NCBI GenBank assembly: GCA_902496645.1
Contig: CABVBR010000093.1
Span: forward strand, 1-7,923
Direction of reading: 5' to 3'
Length of the DNA stretch: 7,923 nucleotides
Source of the DNA: an uncultured Collinsella sp.
GTDB lineage: Bacteria; Actinomycetota; Coriobacteriia; Coriobacteriales; Coriobacteriaceae
Shown piece by piece: positions 6,074 through 7,923 of the stretch (position 1 is its first letter; the number at the start of each line of letters is the position of its first letter). The position numbers were made by a program, and so were the translations under genes. The notes beneath the pieces were generated by a model. That model made no database searches, was not told the DNA's origin, and was given only the letters and a program-made list of their open reading frames with translations.

Positions 6074-6844
6074 ATGCCCGCGCTCGACCTTTGGAACCTC
6101 GCCTCCCAGCTCAAAAGCACCGATTACCGCTGGGTCGACCTCACCCACACGCTCTCGTGCGACACCCCGCACTGGTTTGGCTTTAAGCCGTTTGAGTCCA
6201 CTAAACTTTTCGACTACCTGCCCGACACGCCCGAGGATATGCTCGCGCCCATGCGCTGCTTTCAATATTCGGTCGCCTCGCAGTACGGCACGCATGTCGA
6301 TGCACCGCGCCACTTCCATGTTGACGGCCGCTCTCTCGGCGAAATCGAACCCATCGAGTTTATGCATCCGCTCTGCGTGATCGACAAGCACGAGGAGTGC
6401 GCCGCGAATCCCGACTACGTCCTGACCGTCGAGGACCTCAAGGCTTGGGAGAAAGAGCACGACCGCATCCCCGAGGACGCCTTTGTCGCTTTCCGCTCCG
6501 ATTGGTCCAAGCTGGCCGATCTCGAGAACAAGGACGAGGACGGCCAGCCCCACTACCCCGGCTGGGACCTCGATGCCATCAAATGGCTTGTAGAGGAGCG
6601 CAACATCGGCGCCATCGGCCACGAGCCGGCAGACACCGATCCGGCGATCATCACCACACGCGAGGATGCCTACCCCTACCCCGGCGAGCAGTACATCCTC
6701 TCGGTTGACCGCTATCAGATCGAGGTCATGGACCATCTGGACGAGCTCCCCGCCACGGGCGCCGTCATCTTCTGCACCTTCCCCAAGGTCCGCGATGGCG
6801 TCGGATTCCCCGCGCGCGTTTTTGCGGTCTGCCCCGCGGCATAA
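6074..6844 (+). CDS. Cyclase family protein (kynurenine formamidase-like metal hydrolase)
   Basis: This 256-aa protein belongs to the cyclase / kynurenine formamidase superfamily (PF04199 type), metal-dependent hydrolases acting on amides or cyclic substrates. The signature GTHVDAPRHF at 72-81 supplies metal ligands His74 and Asp76 and conserved His80. The end motif PKVRDGVGFPARVF (237-250) is also typical. In the usual HxGTH motif the first His is Gln70 here. The later His expected before the conserved Glu is not seen: that region reads GEQYILSVDRYQIEVMD, with Glu205 and Glu217. Metal binding may therefore differ, and the true substrate is unknown; tryptophan breakdown should not be assumed. 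The start is ATG 6074, with AAGGAG six bases upstream. A strong terminator lies 76 bases after the stop. Confidence 0.88.
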   Translation: MPALDLWNLASQLKSTDYRWVDLTHTLSCDTPHWFGFKPFESTKLFDYLPDTPEDMLAPMRCFQYSVASQYGTHVDAPRHFHVDGRSLGEIEPIEFMHPLCVIDKHEECAANPDYVLTVEDLKAWEKEHDRIPEDAFVAFRSDWSKLADLENKDEDGQPHYPGWDLDAIKWLVEERNIGAIGHEPADTDPAIITTREDAYPYPGEQYILSVDRYQIEVMDHLDELPATGAVIFCTFPKVRDGVGFPARVFAVCPAA

Positions 6845-6908
6845 GCGCACAGCGCATCCGTTCTTCTAAATAACCGCCGCCCCGCATGCGCGAGGCGCTC
6901 CGGCAGCT

Positions 6909-6914
6909 TACAAT
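6909..6914 (+). promoter_or_regulatory. Possible -10 element for the ketopantoate reductase gene
   Basis: TACAAT at 6909-6914 matches the -10 consensus at five of six positions, but there is no recognisable -35 at 6886-6891. If used, transcription would begin near 6921, at the first base of the hairpin described next. Weak prediction. Confidence 0.25.
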
Positions 6915-6919
6915 CCATC

Positions 6920-6945
6920 AGGCGCCCCTACGCGGGCGCCTTTTT
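6920..6945 (+). terminator. Rho-independent terminator after the cyclase gene
   Basis: AGGCGCCC (6920-6927) pairs perfectly with GGGCGCCT (6934-6941) around a 6-base loop, followed by TTTTT (6941-6945). It is the best terminator in the window and should end the cyclase transcript. It stands only a few bases before the SD of the next gene in the same direction, so it may also act in that gene's leader. Confidence 0.85.
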
Positions 6946-6962
6946 ATGGGGAGATGATTCAC

Positions 6963-7877
6963 ATGCAGATCAACAAAGTTGCCTTTATCGGCAAAGGCGG
7001 TGTCGGCCTGCTCTACGGCAGCATGATTGCCCAGGCACTCGGCAACGACGCCGTCGAATACGTCATGGACGATGCACGTTTCGAGCGTCACGCAAACGAC
7101 GCGCTTACCATCAACGGCAAGCCCTGCACCCTCAAGTCCGTCCGCGCCAGCGAGGCAACGCCCGCCGATCTGGTCATCCTCACGGTCAAGACGACCGGCC
7201 TCGACCAAGCGCTCAAGACCATGGAGCGCATCGTGGGCCCCAGCACGCTCATTGCCTCGCTGTGCAACGGCATCACCAGCGAGCAAAAGATTGCCGAGCG
7301 CTTTGGCTGGGAGCACACCGTCCTCGGAATCTGTCAGGGCATGGACGCCGTATTCCTTAACGGCGCACTCACCTTTACCAATGCGGGCGAGATCCGTTTT
7401 GGCGCAGCTGCCGGCACCGATCCCGCGACCGTCGCCGCCATCGACGAGCTCTACACGCGCTGCGGCATCGCCCATACCGTCGAGGCAGACATCGCACACC
7501 GCATGTGGGCCAAGCTCATGCTCAACGACGGCATCAACCAGACCTGCATGGCCTACGGCGGCACGTACGGAAGCGCCACGGAGCAGGGCTCCGAGCAGCG
7601 TCGTTGCTTTGTTTCCGCCATGCGCGAGACGCTTGCAGTCGCCAACGCCGAAGGCATTGAGCTGACCGAAGCAGACCTGACGCAGATGGTGCACCTCATC
7701 GAGGGGCTCGACCCCGCCGGCATGCCGTCGATGGCACAAGACCGCGTCGCGCGACGCAAAACCGAAGTCGAGGAGTTCGCGGGCACCATCTGCCGTCTGG
7801 CGTCCGAGCACGATATTCAGGCACCGCAGAACGAGTGGCTCTATCAGTGTATTCGCGATATCGAGGCGAGCTGGTAG
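6963..7877 (+). CDS. Ketopantoate reductase family protein (PanE/ApbA-like 2-dehydropantoate 2-reductase)
   Basis: This 304-aa protein matches the family that reduces 2-dehydropantoate to pantoate with NADPH in pantothenate and coenzyme A synthesis. The N-terminal Rossmann motif is GKGGVG at 10-15. Other family marks are VKTTGLDQAL with Lys76, CNG with Asn102, WAKLMLNDGINQ with catalytic-type Lys184 and Asn188, and SMAQD...RKTEVE with Ser256 and Glu268. Length is normal. I chose ATG 6963 because GGGGAG (6948-6953) lies nine bases upstream; the in-frame ATG at 6954 directly abuts that site. Paralogues of unknown substrate are common in this family, so PanE activity is likely but not certain, and no other pantothenate gene is visible here. 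The last 46 bases of the window after it hold nothing I recognise. Confidence 0.9.
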   Translation: MQINKVAFIGKGGVGLLYGSMIAQALGNDAVEYVMDDARFERHANDALTINGKPCTLKSVRASEATPADLVILTVKTTGLDQALKTMERIVGPSTLIASLCNGITSEQKIAERFGWEHTVLGICQGMDAVFLNGALTFTNAGEIRFGAAAGTDPATVAAIDELYTRCGIAHTVEADIAHRMWAKLMLNDGINQTCMAYGGTYGSATEQGSEQRRCFVSAMRETLAVANAEGIELTEADLTQMVHLIEGLDPAGMPSMAQDRVARRKTEVEEFAGTICRLASEHDIQAPQNEWLYQCIRDIEASW

Positions 7878-7923
7878 CGCCCGATTTGCCACGTCAACAG
7901 ACTCAACAGCAAAAACCGCCGCA

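Noticed and set aside
5963..6850. Long minus-strand open frame opposite the cyclase gene
   Set aside because: The plus-strand cyclase has family motifs and a good SD. The opposite frame has neither.
6918..7892. Long minus-strand open frame opposite the ketopantoate reductase
   Set aside because: It is an antisense shadow of a gene with clear Rossmann and catalytic motifs, and it crosses the terminator.

Overview
The window is ordinary bacterial chromosome with high GC and dense protein-coding content. Third codon positions strongly favour G or C, and several starts are GTG or TTG behind clear Shine-Dalgarno (SD) sites. Gene content and protein style (anaerobe-type aldo/keto reductase with two Fe-S motifs, polar amino acid ABC operon, endonuclease IV) fit a gut actinobacterium of the Coriobacteriia, and Collinsella is my best guess. 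This is an inference from style, not from a marker gene. There are no RNA genes, insertion sequences, CRISPR arrays or phage genes.

Layout. Minus strand, read from about 5911 down to 1: a two-[4Fe-4S] aldo/keto reductase (5911-4724), a Gfo/Idh/MocA oxidoreductase (4631-3612), endonuclease IV nfo (3473-2607), then an amino acid ABC importer in the order lipoprotein (2459-1599), permease (1482-121), ATPase (108 to beyond the left edge). Plus strand: a cyclase-family metal hydrolase (6074-6844), divergent from the aldo/keto reductase, and a ketopantoate reductase family protein (6963-7877). No gap without a gene exceeds 300 bases.

How the genes work together. The three ABC genes form one uptake system for a polar amino acid. 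A promoter candidate lies upstream of the lipoprotein gene, and an 11-bp hairpin between lipoprotein and permease could lower expression of the membrane parts. The permease is unusual: it carries a signal peptide and a roughly 150-residue extracytoplasmic domain before its membrane segments. The oxidoreductases and nfo share no obvious pathway.

The most interesting signal is a pair of 71-base elements (3490-3560 and 4643-4713), one in each gap of the aldo/keto reductase - Gfo - nfo series, each ending at or within a few bases of the SD site of the next gene. They align without gaps and are about 80% identical. Four adjacent stem positions differ on both arms with pairing kept. One conserved odd pair is A.C on the plus strand but G.U in a minus-strand transcript, which is the direction of the genes. 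A third internal copy of the arm motif sits 21 nt from the first and could compete for pairing. This suggests a structured RNA leader or intercistronic element, or a REP-like dispersed repeat. I cannot tell which from this window alone.
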